A stretch of 64,000 bases of DNA from Rhodothermales bacterium (GTDB lineage Bacteria > Bacteroidota > Rhodothermia > Rhodothermales > JANQRZ01): assembly GCA_028284265.1 (NCBI GenBank), contig JANQRZ010000019.1, forward strand, positions 124,001 through 188,000, written 5' to 3'. Within the stretch, counting starts at the first letter, position 1, and each line of letters begins with the position of its first letter. The position numbers were made by a program, and so were the translations under genes. The notes beneath the pieces are model-generated. The model did not search any database. It was not told where the DNA came from and saw nothing but the letters and a program-made list of their open reading frames with translations. This document shows, one piece after another, positions 53,103-61,060 of this stretch.

Positions 53103-54818
53103 ATGCCTCGCTTCCTGCCTGCCTTCGCGCTGCTCGTCTTCGTCCTCGCGCCCGCTACCCTCGCCCAACCCGACCTCAACCAACTCGACGAGGTGCTGAT
53201 GCGCTACCACGAGGTCGGCCTCCTCAACGGGACCGTGCTGGCTGCCCGCGGCGACGAGGTACTCTATGAAGCCGCGTTCGGCGAGGCGAACATGGAGTGG
53301 GATATCCCGAACACCCCAGACACCCGCTTCCGCATCGCCTCGATCACGAAGCAGTTCACGGCAGCGCTCATCTTGCAACTCGTCGAGGAAGGCAAACTCG
53401 ACCTGCACGCGCCGATCTCAACCTACCTCCCAGACTACCCCGAAGTCCAAGCGGGCGTGACGGTCCACCAACTGCTGAACCACACGTCGGGCATCCCGAG
53501 CTACACCTCGCTGCCCGGTTTCATGCAGAACGATGTCCGCGACCCCTACACGCCCGAGGAGTTCCTTGCCTTCTTCGCCGACCTCGACTTGGAGTTCGAG
53601 CCGGGGACGCAGTGGAGCTACAACAACTCGGGCTACTTCCTCCTCGGCGTGCTCATCGAGAAAGCGACGGGCTTGCCGTATGACAAAGCGCTCCAGACCT
53701 ACCTCTTCGACCCGCTCGGCCTCGACGACTCCGGCTACGACCATACCCAAGCCATCATCGAGCGGCGGGCGGCGGGATACGAGCGCTCCGGGCGGCGCTA
53801 CCGCAAGGCGACTTATCTCGACGCCTCGATCCCTTATGCAGCCGGGATGATGTACTCGACCGTCGGCGATCTCCATGCATGGACGATGGCGCTCCACGGC
53901 GGTGAGGTCTTCGAGCAGGCCGAGACGCTGACCGCGATGACGACGCCGTGGATGCAGGACTATGGCTACGGCCTCGGCATCGCCGACGTGCCGGTGGGCG
54001 ACGCTGAGGTGCGAATGATCCGCCACAGCGGTGGTATCAACGGCTTCAACACCCAACTCTGGTACCTGCCGAACGAAGACTACACGATTGCCGTGCTTGA
54101 CAATGCTGGTGGTGAAGCCCACACCATCGCCGACGTCATCGCCCACGTGCTCACCGGACAGCCTGCTCCCCCCCCGACGCCCTCGATTGCCGACGCCGTC
54201 GGAGAAGCCATCGACGCTAACGGCATCGACGCAGGCATCGCCCACTACCGCGAACTAAAAGAGACGCAGCCCGACACCTTCGACTTCGGCGAGAACGAAC
54301 TGAACGGGCTGGGCTACTTCTATCTCGGCGAGGGCGACCTCGACACGGCGATCCGCGTCTTCCAACTCAACGTCGAGATGTTTCCCGAGGCGTCGAATCC
54401 CTATGACAGCCTCGGCGAGGCGTACCTCGAAGCGGGCAACCGCGAGCTATCTATCGTCAACTACCAGAAGGCGCTGGAACTCAACCCTGGCACGCAAACC
54501 GCCATCGACGCGCTCCGTTCGATGGGCGTCGAGGTGGAAGAGCAGAGCGTCGCGCTCTCTGCCGACGAACTCGCCGAGTACGTCGGGGAGTATGAGATCC
54601 AGCCAAACTTCATCCTGACGGTGACGACCGAGGATGGCAAGCTCTTCACGCAGGCCACCGGCCAACCACAGGTCGAGATTTTCGCCTCGGAGAAGGACGA
54701 GTTCTACCTCAAAGTCGTCGACGCCCAACTCTCCTTCAACCGCAACGACGCTGGCGTGATCGAGAGCCTGACCCTCCACCAAGGCGGCCAGCACATCCCC
54801 GCACCAAAGGTGAACTAG
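53103..54818 (+). CDS. Exported beta-lactamase-fold serine hydrolase with TPRs
   Basis: 571 aa from ATG at 53103, placed before the signal peptide PRFLPAFALLVFVLAPATLAQ; an earlier upstream frame lacks it. The catalytic motifs of class C beta-lactamase relatives are present: ASITKQF (Ser-x-x-Lys), SYNNSGY (Tyr-x-Asn) and IRHSGGINGF. The C-terminal third holds TPR-like helices (GYFYLGEGDLDTAIRVFQLNVEMFPEASNPYDSLGEAYLEAGNRELSIVNYQKALELNPG) and a small beta domain (about 490-571). Substrate could be a peptide, ester or D-amino-acid compound; it need not be a beta-lactam. Confidence 0.9.
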   Translation: MPRFLPAFALLVFVLAPATLAQPDLNQLDEVLMRYHEVGLLNGTVLAARGDEVLYEAAFGEANMEWDIPNTPDTRFRIASITKQFTAALILQLVEEGKLDLHAPISTYLPDYPEVQAGVTVHQLLNHTSGIPSYTSLPGFMQNDVRDPYTPEEFLAFFADLDLEFEPGTQWSYNNSGYFLLGVLIEKATGLPYDKALQTYLFDPLGLDDSGYDHTQAIIERRAAGYERSGRRYRKATYLDASIPYAAGMMYSTVGDLHAWTMALHGGEVFEQAETLTAMTTPWMQDYGYGLGIADVPVGDAEVRMIRHSGGINGFNTQLWYLPNEDYTIAVLDNAGGEAHTIADVIAHVLTGQPAPPPTPSIADAVGEAIDANGIDAGIAHYRELKETQPDTFDFGENELNGLGYFYLGEGDLDTAIRVFQLNVEMFPEASNPYDSLGEAYLEAGNRELSIVNYQKALELNPGTQTAIDALRSMGVEVEEQSVALSADELAEYVGEYEIQPNFILTVTTEDGKLFTQATGQPQVEIFASEKDEFYLKVVDAQLSFNRNDAGVIESLTLHQGGQHIPAPKVN

Positions 54819-54821
54819 CGT

Positions 54822-56201
54822 TTAGGCTTCAATCTCCAGCAACTCCCGCTTGAACCGCTCGGCGAGGGCCTCGGCCTCGTCGCGTGTGCGGGCCTCGGTG
54901 TAGATGCGGAGGATCGGCTCGGTGTTGGACGTGCGGAGGTGGACCCACCCTTCATCGAGGTCGATCTTGACGCCGTCCACGGTCGAGATGCGCCCGTCGG
55001 CGTAGCGTTCGGCGAGACCGGCGAGGAGCGCCTTCGCGTCGAGGGTGCCGCTCTCCGTTTCGAGGGGGAGCTTGTTCTTGGAGATGTGGTAATCGGGATA
55101 GGTCGCGCCGAGTTCGGAGAGCGACTGGCCGGTTTCGGCGAGGAATTGGAGGACGAGCGCGGCCCCGGCGAGCGCGTCACGCCCGTAGTGGAGCGCGGGC
55201 AGGATCACCCCGCCGTTGCCCTCACCGCCGAGCACCGCACCGTTCGCCTGCATCGCCTCGACCACGTTGATCTCCCCGACCGCCGAGCGATGGACTGGCT
55301 GGTCGTAGCGCGCCATCACGTCCTCGATCAGTCGGCTCGACGAGAGGTTGGTGGCGAACGGCCCCGGCTGTTTCCGCATCAGAAAGTCGGCGGCGACGAC
55401 CTGCGTGCGTTCCTCGCCGAAGAACGTCCCGCCATCGGCGATGAGAGCAAGGCGGTCCGCGTCGGGGTCCACGACGAGGCCGAGGTCGGCCCCAAGGTCG
55501 GCGACGAGTTGCGTGGTCTCGGTGAGGTGTTCCGGGAGCGGCTCAGCCGGGTGCGCGAAGCGGCCCGTCGGCTCGCCGTTGACGACGTGGACGTTCTCCA
55601 CCCCGAGCGCATCGAGCAGCGCCGGAAGCGCCGTCCCCCCGACCGAATTGATCCCGTCCACAACCACGCTGAAGTTGCGTGCCGCAATCGCCGCTGGGTT
55701 GATGTAGGGCAGCGCCAGAATCCGCTCGATGTGGTAGTCCAGAAAGTCGGCGGTGCGGTAGCTGCCGATCTGATCATAGGCGACCGTAAAGTCCTCCCCG
55801 CTCTCGGCCCGGTCGATCACCGCCTGCCCGGCCTCGGCGTTGAGGAACTCACCGCGCTCGTTGAGCAGCTTGAGGGCGTTCCATTCTGCGGGGTTGTGCG
55901 AAGCCGAGAGGATGATCCCACCGTCGGCCTCGGCCTTGAGCACGCCCATCTCGACCGTCGGCGTGGTGGCGAGGCCCGCATCGATGACGTGGCAGCCAAC
56001 GCTCTGGAGCGTGGCCGTCACGAGGCGACTGCACACGTCGCCCGTCACCCGCCCGTCGCGCCCGACGACAACCGTTGGCTGGTGATCCGTTCGGTTGCGC
56101 AGCCACGCGCCGTAGGCCGAGGCGTAGGTGATAAGCGTGTCGGGGCTGAGGCCGTCGCCGAAGACGCCACGGATACCGGAGATGGAGACGATGAGGGGCA
56201 T
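54822..56201 (-). CDS. glmM: Phosphoglucosamine mutase-like phosphohexomutase
   Basis: 459 aa. GIRGVFGDGLSPDT opens the fold. ILSASHNPAEWNALKLL has the phosphoserine Ser101, LGLVVDPDADRLAL the Mg-binding Asp loop, GEGNGGVILP the sugar-binding loop, and RTSNTEPILRIYTEA the phosphate-binding loop. The SASHNPxxWN and GEGNGG versions match GlmM-like archaeal/bacterial enzymes that make glucosamine-1-phosphate for UDP-GlcNAc; glucose or mannose phosphates are alternatives. Converges with the serine-hydrolase gene. Confidence 0.85.
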   Translation of the reverse strand: MPLIVSISGIRGVFGDGLSPDTLITYASAYGAWLRNRTDHQPTVVVGRDGRVTGDVCSRLVTATLQSVGCHVIDAGLATTPTVEMGVLKAEADGGIILSASHNPAEWNALKLLNERGEFLNAEAGQAVIDRAESGEDFTVAYDQIGSYRTADFLDYHIERILALPYINPAAIAARNFSVVVDGINSVGGTALPALLDALGVENVHVVNGEPTGRFAHPAEPLPEHLTETTQLVADLGADLGLVVDPDADRLALIADGGTFFGEERTQVVAADFLMRKQPGPFATNLSSSRLIEDVMARYDQPVHRSAVGEINVVEAMQANGAVLGGEGNGGVILPALHYGRDALAGAALVLQFLAETGQSLSELGATYPDYHISKNKLPLETESGTLDAKALLAGLAERYADGRISTVDGVKIDLDEGWVHLRTSNTEPILRIYTEARTRDEAEALAERFKRELLEIEA

Positions 56202-56211
56202 GGGAGCTATT

Positions 56212-56250
56212 GAGTGATCGGGCGATTTGCTGAGTGGGTGATTTGGAAGC
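56212..56250. repeat. Short GATTG/GAGTG repeat words upstream of glmM
   Basis: Contains ATTGAGTGATCGGGCGATTT then GCTGAGTGGGTGATTTGG. These are the same kind of words as at 36861-36932, between pdhA and pdhB. Confidence 0.45.
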
Positions 56251-56393
56251 TACGGTCTAGCGGGAAGCCGTTCGTCCTTCACCGCCCGTCCCCCCGACAT
56301 CCCCTAACAATTAACGGAACGCACCCGTAGCGTTGATGTTGATTTAGCTGCCGGTCGATTCCACCGTCCACGCTTCCCTTCTTCCCTCAACGG

Positions 56394-57293
56394 ATGCCTC
56401 CTCCTTCCGCCTCCGCTACGCTTGACGCGCCCCCCTCGCGGGCGGCGGACTTGCGGGAGTTGCTCAAGCCGGGCATCAGCCTGTTCGTCACCGTGACGGC
56501 GGCGGCAGGCTATCTGTTTGGTACGGCAGGGCCGATTGATCTGGTGCGACTCGTAGCGCTCCTTGTCGGGACAGCGCTGACGGCAGGTGGCAGCGGGGCG
56601 CTCAACCACTGGATGGAGCGGACCTACGACGCGCAGATGAAACGCACTGAGCGTCGCCCCCTTCCCGGCGGACGGATCAGTCCCGGTGCGGTACTCGCCT
56701 ACGGTCTCGCGGCCCTCGCGCTCGGCTTGGCTGTCCTGATCACGTTCGTCAACCCCCTGACGACCAGCCTCGCTGCACTTACAGCCGCCGCTTATCTGGC
56801 CGTCTACACACCGATGAAGCGGTGGTCGACGCTGAACACGCTCGTCGGCGCGGTACCGGGCGCACTCCCGGCTCTCGGCGGATTCGCCGCCGCAACAGGC
56901 ACCCTCGGCGCGGCGGGGTGGGCGATCTTTACGATTCTATTCCTATGGCAGCTTCCGCACTTTATGGCCCTCGCGTGGATGTACCGTGAGGACTATGCGC
57001 GCGGGGGCTTCGTGATGCTGCCGGTCGTGCAACCGGACGGGCGCTCGACAGCCCTCGTGGCATTGTCGGCAGCCCTGCTGCTCCTCATCGCGGGTGTAGT
57101 CCCGGCGGCGATGGGCGTCACGGGCTGGCTCTACCTCGCAGGCATGGCCGGACTGGGAACGTGGTTTACACTCCCCGCCTTCTCGTTCTACAACGAGCCG
57201 ACCGACGCCCGCGCCCGACGCCTCCTGCTGGCGTCGATCGTCTACGTCCCGGCCTTCTTCGCGCTCGTCGTGCTCGACCACTTCCTGTTGTAG
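56394..57293 (+). CDS. ctaB: Protoheme IX farnesyltransferase (heme O synthase)
   Basis: 299 aa with about nine membrane helices. GGSGALNHWMERTYDAQMKRTERRPLPGG is the prenyl-diphosphate-binding motif (N-x-x-x-D-x-x-x-D type). YTPMKRWSTLNTLVGAVPGALPALGGFAA and FLWQLPHFMALAWMYREDYARGGFVML are family blocks, the second acidic motif being DYARGG. It farnesylates heme B to heme O for cytochrome oxidases. The last stop codon overlaps the rlmN start by 1 nt. No ctaA or cytochrome oxidase gene is nearby. Confidence 0.95.
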   Translation: MPPPSASATLDAPPSRAADLRELLKPGISLFVTVTAAAGYLFGTAGPIDLVRLVALLVGTALTAGGSGALNHWMERTYDAQMKRTERRPLPGGRISPGAVLAYGLAALALGLAVLITFVNPLTTSLAALTAAAYLAVYTPMKRWSTLNTLVGAVPGALPALGGFAAATGTLGAAGWAIFTILFLWQLPHFMALAWMYREDYARGGFVMLPVVQPDGRSTALVALSAALLLLIAGVVPAAMGVTGWLYLAGMAGLGTWFTLPAFSFYNEPTDARARRLLLASIVYVPAFFALVVLDHFLL

Positions 57294-58348
57294 TGCGCAC
57301 TGACCTCAAAGCCCTCGACCGGGCCGGGCTGGAGGCGTTTGCCCAGTCGCTCGGGCAGCCTGCGTTCCGGGGGCGGCAGCTTTTCCAGTGGCTCTACGGC
57401 AAAGGCGCGACCGACTTCGCCGCGATGACGAACCTGCCACAGGCGTTCCGCGAGCAGCTCGCCGAGGTCGCCACCATCCCGACGCTCGACGAGGTGCAGC
57501 GGCAGACGGCAACGGATGAGACCATCAAATCGTTGTTCCGGCTGGCCTCAGGCCGGGAGATAGAGAGCGTGCTGATCCCCGACTTCGACGAGTCAGGGAC
57601 GGCGAAGCGGCTGACGGTGTGCGTGTCAAGCCAGGTCGGCTGTGCGATGGGGTGCCACTTCTGCGCGACGGGCCTGATGGGCTTCCACCAGAACCTGATG
57701 GCGAGCGAGATCTACGAGCAGGTGTGGCGGATGAATGCGCTCGCCGAGGAGCGCTTCGGGCGTGGCATCACGAACGTCGTCTATATGGGCATGGGCGAGC
57801 CGCTCCAGAACTACGCCTCCGTCCTCCAGAGTGCTGCACTTCTCTCCGACTCCGACGCCCTCGGCCTTGCCCCGAAACGGATCACCATCTCCACCGTTGG
57901 CCTCGCCCGCCGCATCCGCCAACTCGCCGACGACAACGCTCCTTTCAACCTCGCTATCTCCCTCCACGCCCCGACGGACCCGCAGCGTAGCGCCATCATG
58001 CCCGTCAACCGCTCGGAGAAGACCGACCTCGGCGCGTTGCAGGACGCTGTGCAGCACTACCACACGCAGACCGGCAAGCGCGTCACCTACGAATACTGCA
58101 TGTTCGCGGGCATCAACGACAGCGAAGCCGACGCCCGCAACCTCGCCACCGTCGCCCGATGGGCACCGAGCAAGGTCAATCTCATCATGTACAACCCGGT
58201 CGAGGGCACCGACTTTACCTCAACGAGCGAGGACCGACTCAACGCCTTCATCCGGGTGCTCGTAGACGAGGGTATCCGCGTCACCGTCCGCCGCAGCCGG
58301 GGGCAAGACATCGACGCCGCCTGCGGACAACTTGCGGGACGGGACTGA
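57293..58348 (+). CDS. rlmN: Dual-specificity 23S rRNA (A2503)/tRNA methyltransferase RlmN
   Basis: 351 aa, starting GTG at 57293, where TAGTG joins it to the ctaB stop. ALDRAGLEAFAQSLGQPAFRGRQLFQWLYG is the N-terminal adaptor. VSSQVGCAMGCHFCATG has the CxxxCxxC radical-SAM cluster ligands. YMGMGEPLQNY, ISTVGL and the LAISLHAPTD substrate loop follow. The catalytic Cys partner is near TVRRSRGQDIDAACGQL. Methylates A2503 of 23S rRNA and A37 of some tRNAs. Coexpressed with ctaB. Confidence 0.96.
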   Translation: MRTDLKALDRAGLEAFAQSLGQPAFRGRQLFQWLYGKGATDFAAMTNLPQAFREQLAEVATIPTLDEVQRQTATDETIKSLFRLASGREIESVLIPDFDESGTAKRLTVCVSSQVGCAMGCHFCATGLMGFHQNLMASEIYEQVWRMNALAEERFGRGITNVVYMGMGEPLQNYASVLQSAALLSDSDALGLAPKRITISTVGLARRIRQLADDNAPFNLAISLHAPTDPQRSAIMPVNRSEKTDLGALQDAVQHYHTQTGKRVTYEYCMFAGINDSEADARNLATVARWAPSKVNLIMYNPVEGTDFTSTSEDRLNAFIRVLVDEGIRVTVRRSRGQDIDAACGQLAGRD

Positions 58349-58351
58349 GAC

Positions 58352-58401
58352 GAGATAGAAAAGAGAGAGGCATTCTCTTCTTTCTTCTCCTCTATCTTTT
58401 C
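58352..58401 (+). repeat. Purine/pyrimidine hairpin after rlmN
   Basis: GAGATAGAAAAGAGAGAGG (58352-58370) followed by a pyrimidine-rich run (CTCTTCTTTCTTCTCCTCTA then TCTTTTC, 58375-58401). It shares GAAAAGAGAGA with the element after the M28 gene and both are followed nearby by CCAAAC(C/T)GG. Confidence 0.6.
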
Positions 58402-58478
58402 GCAGTCGTCCAAACTGGAACCGCCCGACCAGCGTCATCGGTATACGCACCTCCTCTCATCCAACCGCTCCTCTGCTC

Positions 58479-58748
58479 ATGGCCGCTTCCAAGTCCGGCG
58501 TCGGCACGTTCACCGTCGAAACCGTTGTCGCCTTTCTCGGTGCGCTCCTCGTCTTTCCGCTGCTCATCAAGATTCTGATCGGCACGGTCAAGGGCCTCTT
58601 TCGGATCGGCCTCGTCCGTAAGCTCCTGCTCGAAGGCCTCATCGTGGGTGCGACGACCTTCCTGACGAAGCAGGGCGTGCTCGACAAGCTCTTCGGGCAG
58701 CCGGGCCAACGCGGGGACGGGCTGCTGAAGCCGAAGACGAGGCGGTAG
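58479..58748 (+). CDS. Small membrane protein of unknown function
   Basis: 89 aa. SKSGVGTFTVETVVAFLGALLVFPLLIKILIGTVKGLFRIGLVRKLLLEGLIVGATTFLTK contains two likely membrane segments (about 12-34 and 48-64), then a short basic tail (KLFGQPGQRGDGLLKPKTRR). Hydrophobic and basic pattern is unlike a chance frame. No family recognised. Placed between rlmN and the HerA-like ATPase gene with a 50-nt gap. Confidence 0.65.
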   Translation: MAASKSGVGTFTVETVVAFLGALLVFPLLIKILIGTVKGLFRIGLVRKLLLEGLIVGATTFLTKQGVLDKLFGQPGQRGDGLLKPKTRR

Positions 58749-58798
58749 CAACAAGCCGCCCGTCGTAGTTTCGCGGCCAGACTTTTCCTGCGCCGCCT

Positions 58799-60460
58799 GT
58801 GGATACCCTCAACCGCTCTCACGACACCCGACGCCGCCTCGGCGTCCTCACGCACGGCTCGCTCAGCAGCGGCATCGAGATGAAGCACGCGCCCGGCGAG
58901 TCCGTCGAGGCTGTCCGCACCGGACGCTTCTGCGTGGTCGAAGGCGCGCACTACGACTTCTTCGCCCTCGTCACCGACGTGCGGATCGAGGCCGCCAACG
59001 AGGGCATCCTCCTCCACCCGCCCGGCCCCGAGGACGAGTTGCTGCGCGAAGTGATGCAAGGCTCCGGCACCTACGCCACCGTTAGCCTCAAGCCGATGCT
59101 GATGCTGGAGCAAGGCATCTCCGACGCCGATCCGCTGCCGGTCAAGACTGTGCCTGCCCATTTCTCGGTCGTCGGCGAGGCGAATGAAGAGGACGTGGCG
59201 CGCGTCTTCGGACACGAGTCCCGCGATGGCGGCGACCGCTACTTCCACGTAGGGACGCCGCTGGAGATGGACACGCCGGTCTGCCTCGACCTCGCCCGGC
59301 TCGTCGAGCGCTCGAACGCGGTCTTCGGCAAGACCGGCACCGGCAAGAGCTTCCTGACCCGCCTCCTGCTCTGTGGGACGATCAAGACGGGCCGCGCCGT
59401 GAACCTCGTCTTCGACATGCACAACGAGTACGGCTTCCGCGCCCGCAAGGAGACCAGCGATGGCACCGGCACCTACGTCCCCGGCCTGCGCGACCTCTTC
59501 CCGAGCAAGGTCCAAGTCTACTCGCTCGACCCCGCCTCGGCCCGGCGACGCGGCAAAAGCCCCGACGTGGAGGTTCACCTCTGGGCCGATCAGGTCGAGC
59601 CGGAGGACATCCTCCCCCTCCGCGAGACGCTCAACCTCAACCCGACCGCCGCCGAGAGCACCTACGGACTCAAAAAGGTCTACGGCGACAACTGGCTCGC
59701 CCAGCTACTCCGCGCCGACGGCCCCGAGATCGAGGAGATGGCCGAGCGCACCGGCACCCACCCCGGCTCCCTCAGCGCCCTCAAGCGCAAGCTCGACCGG
59801 CTCGACGGCCTCCCGTTCTTCCACCTCGACCGCACGGCGCAGCACCGCGATGTGGTCGAGAGCCTGCTGGAGAGCATCGCGGCGGGCAAGTCGGTGGTGC
59901 TGGAATTCGGGCAGCACAACTCGCTGCTCGTCTACCTCCTGGTCGCCAACGTCATCACGCGGCGGCTCCGGCGGCGCTACGAGAAACTCTACGAGGAGCA
60001 CGAGGCCGACCCCGACCACGTCGCCGCCCCGCGCCAGCTCATGATCACGATTGAGGAGGCGCACAAATTCCTCGGCCCGGCCACGGCGAAAGAGACGCCG
60101 TTCGGCAAGATCGCCCGCGAGATGCGGAAGTTCTCGGTCAGCCTGCTCATCGTGGACCAGCGTCCGAGCGGGATCGACGAGGAGGTGCTAAGCCAGATCG
60201 GAACCAAGATCGTCGCCCAACTCAACGACGAGAAAGACATCGCCGCCGCACTCGTCGGGACCAGCGGCGCGGCGGCGCTGCGGCAGGTGCTCGCCTCGCT
60301 CGACTCGAAGCAGCAGGCGCTCGTCCTCGGCCACGCGGTCCCGATGCCGGTCGTCATCCAGAGCCGCCTTTATGACGAGGTCTTCTTCGCCGATCTTAAA
60401 GGAGATGCCCCTTCCGGCACCGCCGACGAGATGCAAGCGCAGATGAACGACTTGTTCTGA
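58799..60460 (+). CDS. HerA-like FtsK/DUF87-family ATPase
   Basis: 553 aa beginning GTG at 58799. The N-terminal HAS-barrel-like domain (about 1-155) has LGVLTHGSLSSGIEMKHAPGESVEAVRTGRFCVVEG. The ATPase has Walker A GKTGTGKSFLTRLLL (about 176-190) and Walker B RQLMITIEEAHKFLGP. REMRKFSVSLLIVDQRPSGIDEEVLSQIGTKIVAQLND is the sensor and arginine-finger region. HerA proteins form hexameric DNA translocases; a NurA nuclease partner is expected but none is adjacent. Confidence 0.88.
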   Translation: MDTLNRSHDTRRRLGVLTHGSLSSGIEMKHAPGESVEAVRTGRFCVVEGAHYDFFALVTDVRIEAANEGILLHPPGPEDELLREVMQGSGTYATVSLKPMLMLEQGISDADPLPVKTVPAHFSVVGEANEEDVARVFGHESRDGGDRYFHVGTPLEMDTPVCLDLARLVERSNAVFGKTGTGKSFLTRLLLCGTIKTGRAVNLVFDMHNEYGFRARKETSDGTGTYVPGLRDLFPSKVQVYSLDPASARRRGKSPDVEVHLWADQVEPEDILPLRETLNLNPTAAESTYGLKKVYGDNWLAQLLRADGPEIEEMAERTGTHPGSLSALKRKLDRLDGLPFFHLDRTAQHRDVVESLLESIAAGKSVVLEFGQHNSLLVYLLVANVITRRLRRRYEKLYEEHEADPDHVAAPRQLMITIEEAHKFLGPATAKETPFGKIAREMRKFSVSLLIVDQRPSGIDEEVLSQIGTKIVAQLNDEKDIAAALVGTSGAAALRQVLASLDSKQQALVLGHAVPMPVVIQSRLYDEVFFADLKGDAPSGTADEMQAQMNDLF

Positions 60461-60493
60461 GCCGGAAGCACGCTCCAGAACCAGCGAATCCCC

Positions 60494-60523
60494 TTGCTTT
60501 CTTGCACCGATTCCGCTATTCTG
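60494..60523 (+). promoter_or_regulatory. Bacteroidota-type promoter of the lipoprotein gene
   Basis: TTG at 60494-60496 and TATTCTG at 60517-60523 with a 20-nt spacer fit the -33/-7 arrangement (TTG and TAnnTTTG) in all but one or two bases. The start codon is 37 nt downstream. Confidence 0.5.
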
Positions 60524-60559
60524 CCCGCACAGCTTCTTCATTTTCCGAACCATTCTGCC

Positions 60560-60967
60560 ATGACGATGCGCTGCCTCCCCCTGCTGCTCGCCCTCATGCT
60601 TTGCCTCACCGGCTGCCGCGAAAGCCTCGTCGACGAGCCGCCCGGCGGCGTGGACGACCCGCCGCCTACGGAGATTGAGGAGACTGACCCGAACGTACGG
60701 GGCATTTATGTCAAAGGTAACTACGTGCTCGGCGTCGGCGAGACGGCTAACTACCGAGCCGAGGCGATACCGGGTGTCGTGCGCTATGCGTGGACCCTCC
60801 GGCGCGAGAGCACCGGAGCCGTCACCGGCACGCCGACAGACATACTCGAACGGCTCTACGAACTCACTGGCGCGACCCCCGGCACGGCACATCTCCGAGT
60901 CGCCGCGCTCGATGCGCAGAACCGGGAGATTGGCCTCGGTCAGATCGTCATTCAGATCGCGCCCTGA
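60560..60967 (+). CDS. Small lipoprotein with Ig-like (PKD-type) domain
   Basis: 135 aa. The lipoprotein signal TMRCLPLLLALMLCLTGC ends in the lipobox LTGC. A Pro/acidic linker (DEPPGGVDDPPPTEIEETDP) is followed by one beta-sandwich domain: GIYVKGNYVLGVGETANYRAEAIPGVVRYAWTLRRES, where RYAWTL is the conserved tryptophan strand of PKD/Ig-like domains, and TAHLRVAALDAQNREIGLGQIVIQI. Role unknown, possibly adhesion or assembly at the surface. It is followed by a strong terminator. Confidence 0.8.
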   Translation: MTMRCLPLLLALMLCLTGCRESLVDEPPGGVDDPPPTEIEETDPNVRGIYVKGNYVLGVGETANYRAEAIPGVVRYAWTLRRESTGAVTGTPTDILERLYELTGATPGTAHLRVAALDAQNREIGLGQIVIQIAP

Positions 60968-60986
60968 GCGACACACGCTGCTGTAC

Positions 60987-61022
60987 CGGGCCGCTGCCGT
61001 CGAACGGTGGCGGCCCGTTTTT
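60987..61022 (+). terminator. Intrinsic terminator after the lipoprotein gene
   Basis: CGGGCCGC (60987-60994) pairs with GCGGCCCG (61010-61017), extended by TGCCG/CGGTG, then TTTTT. Confidence 0.88.
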
Positions 61023-61060
61023 GTTGGATCCGGCACCTATCGGTGTGGGTAGCTTCCGCC

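Noticed and set aside
58799-60460. HerA-NurA or HerA-based defence island
   Set aside because: No NurA, nuclease or other defence gene adjoins the ATPase; the neighbours are rlmN, a lipoprotein and a GH3 enzyme.
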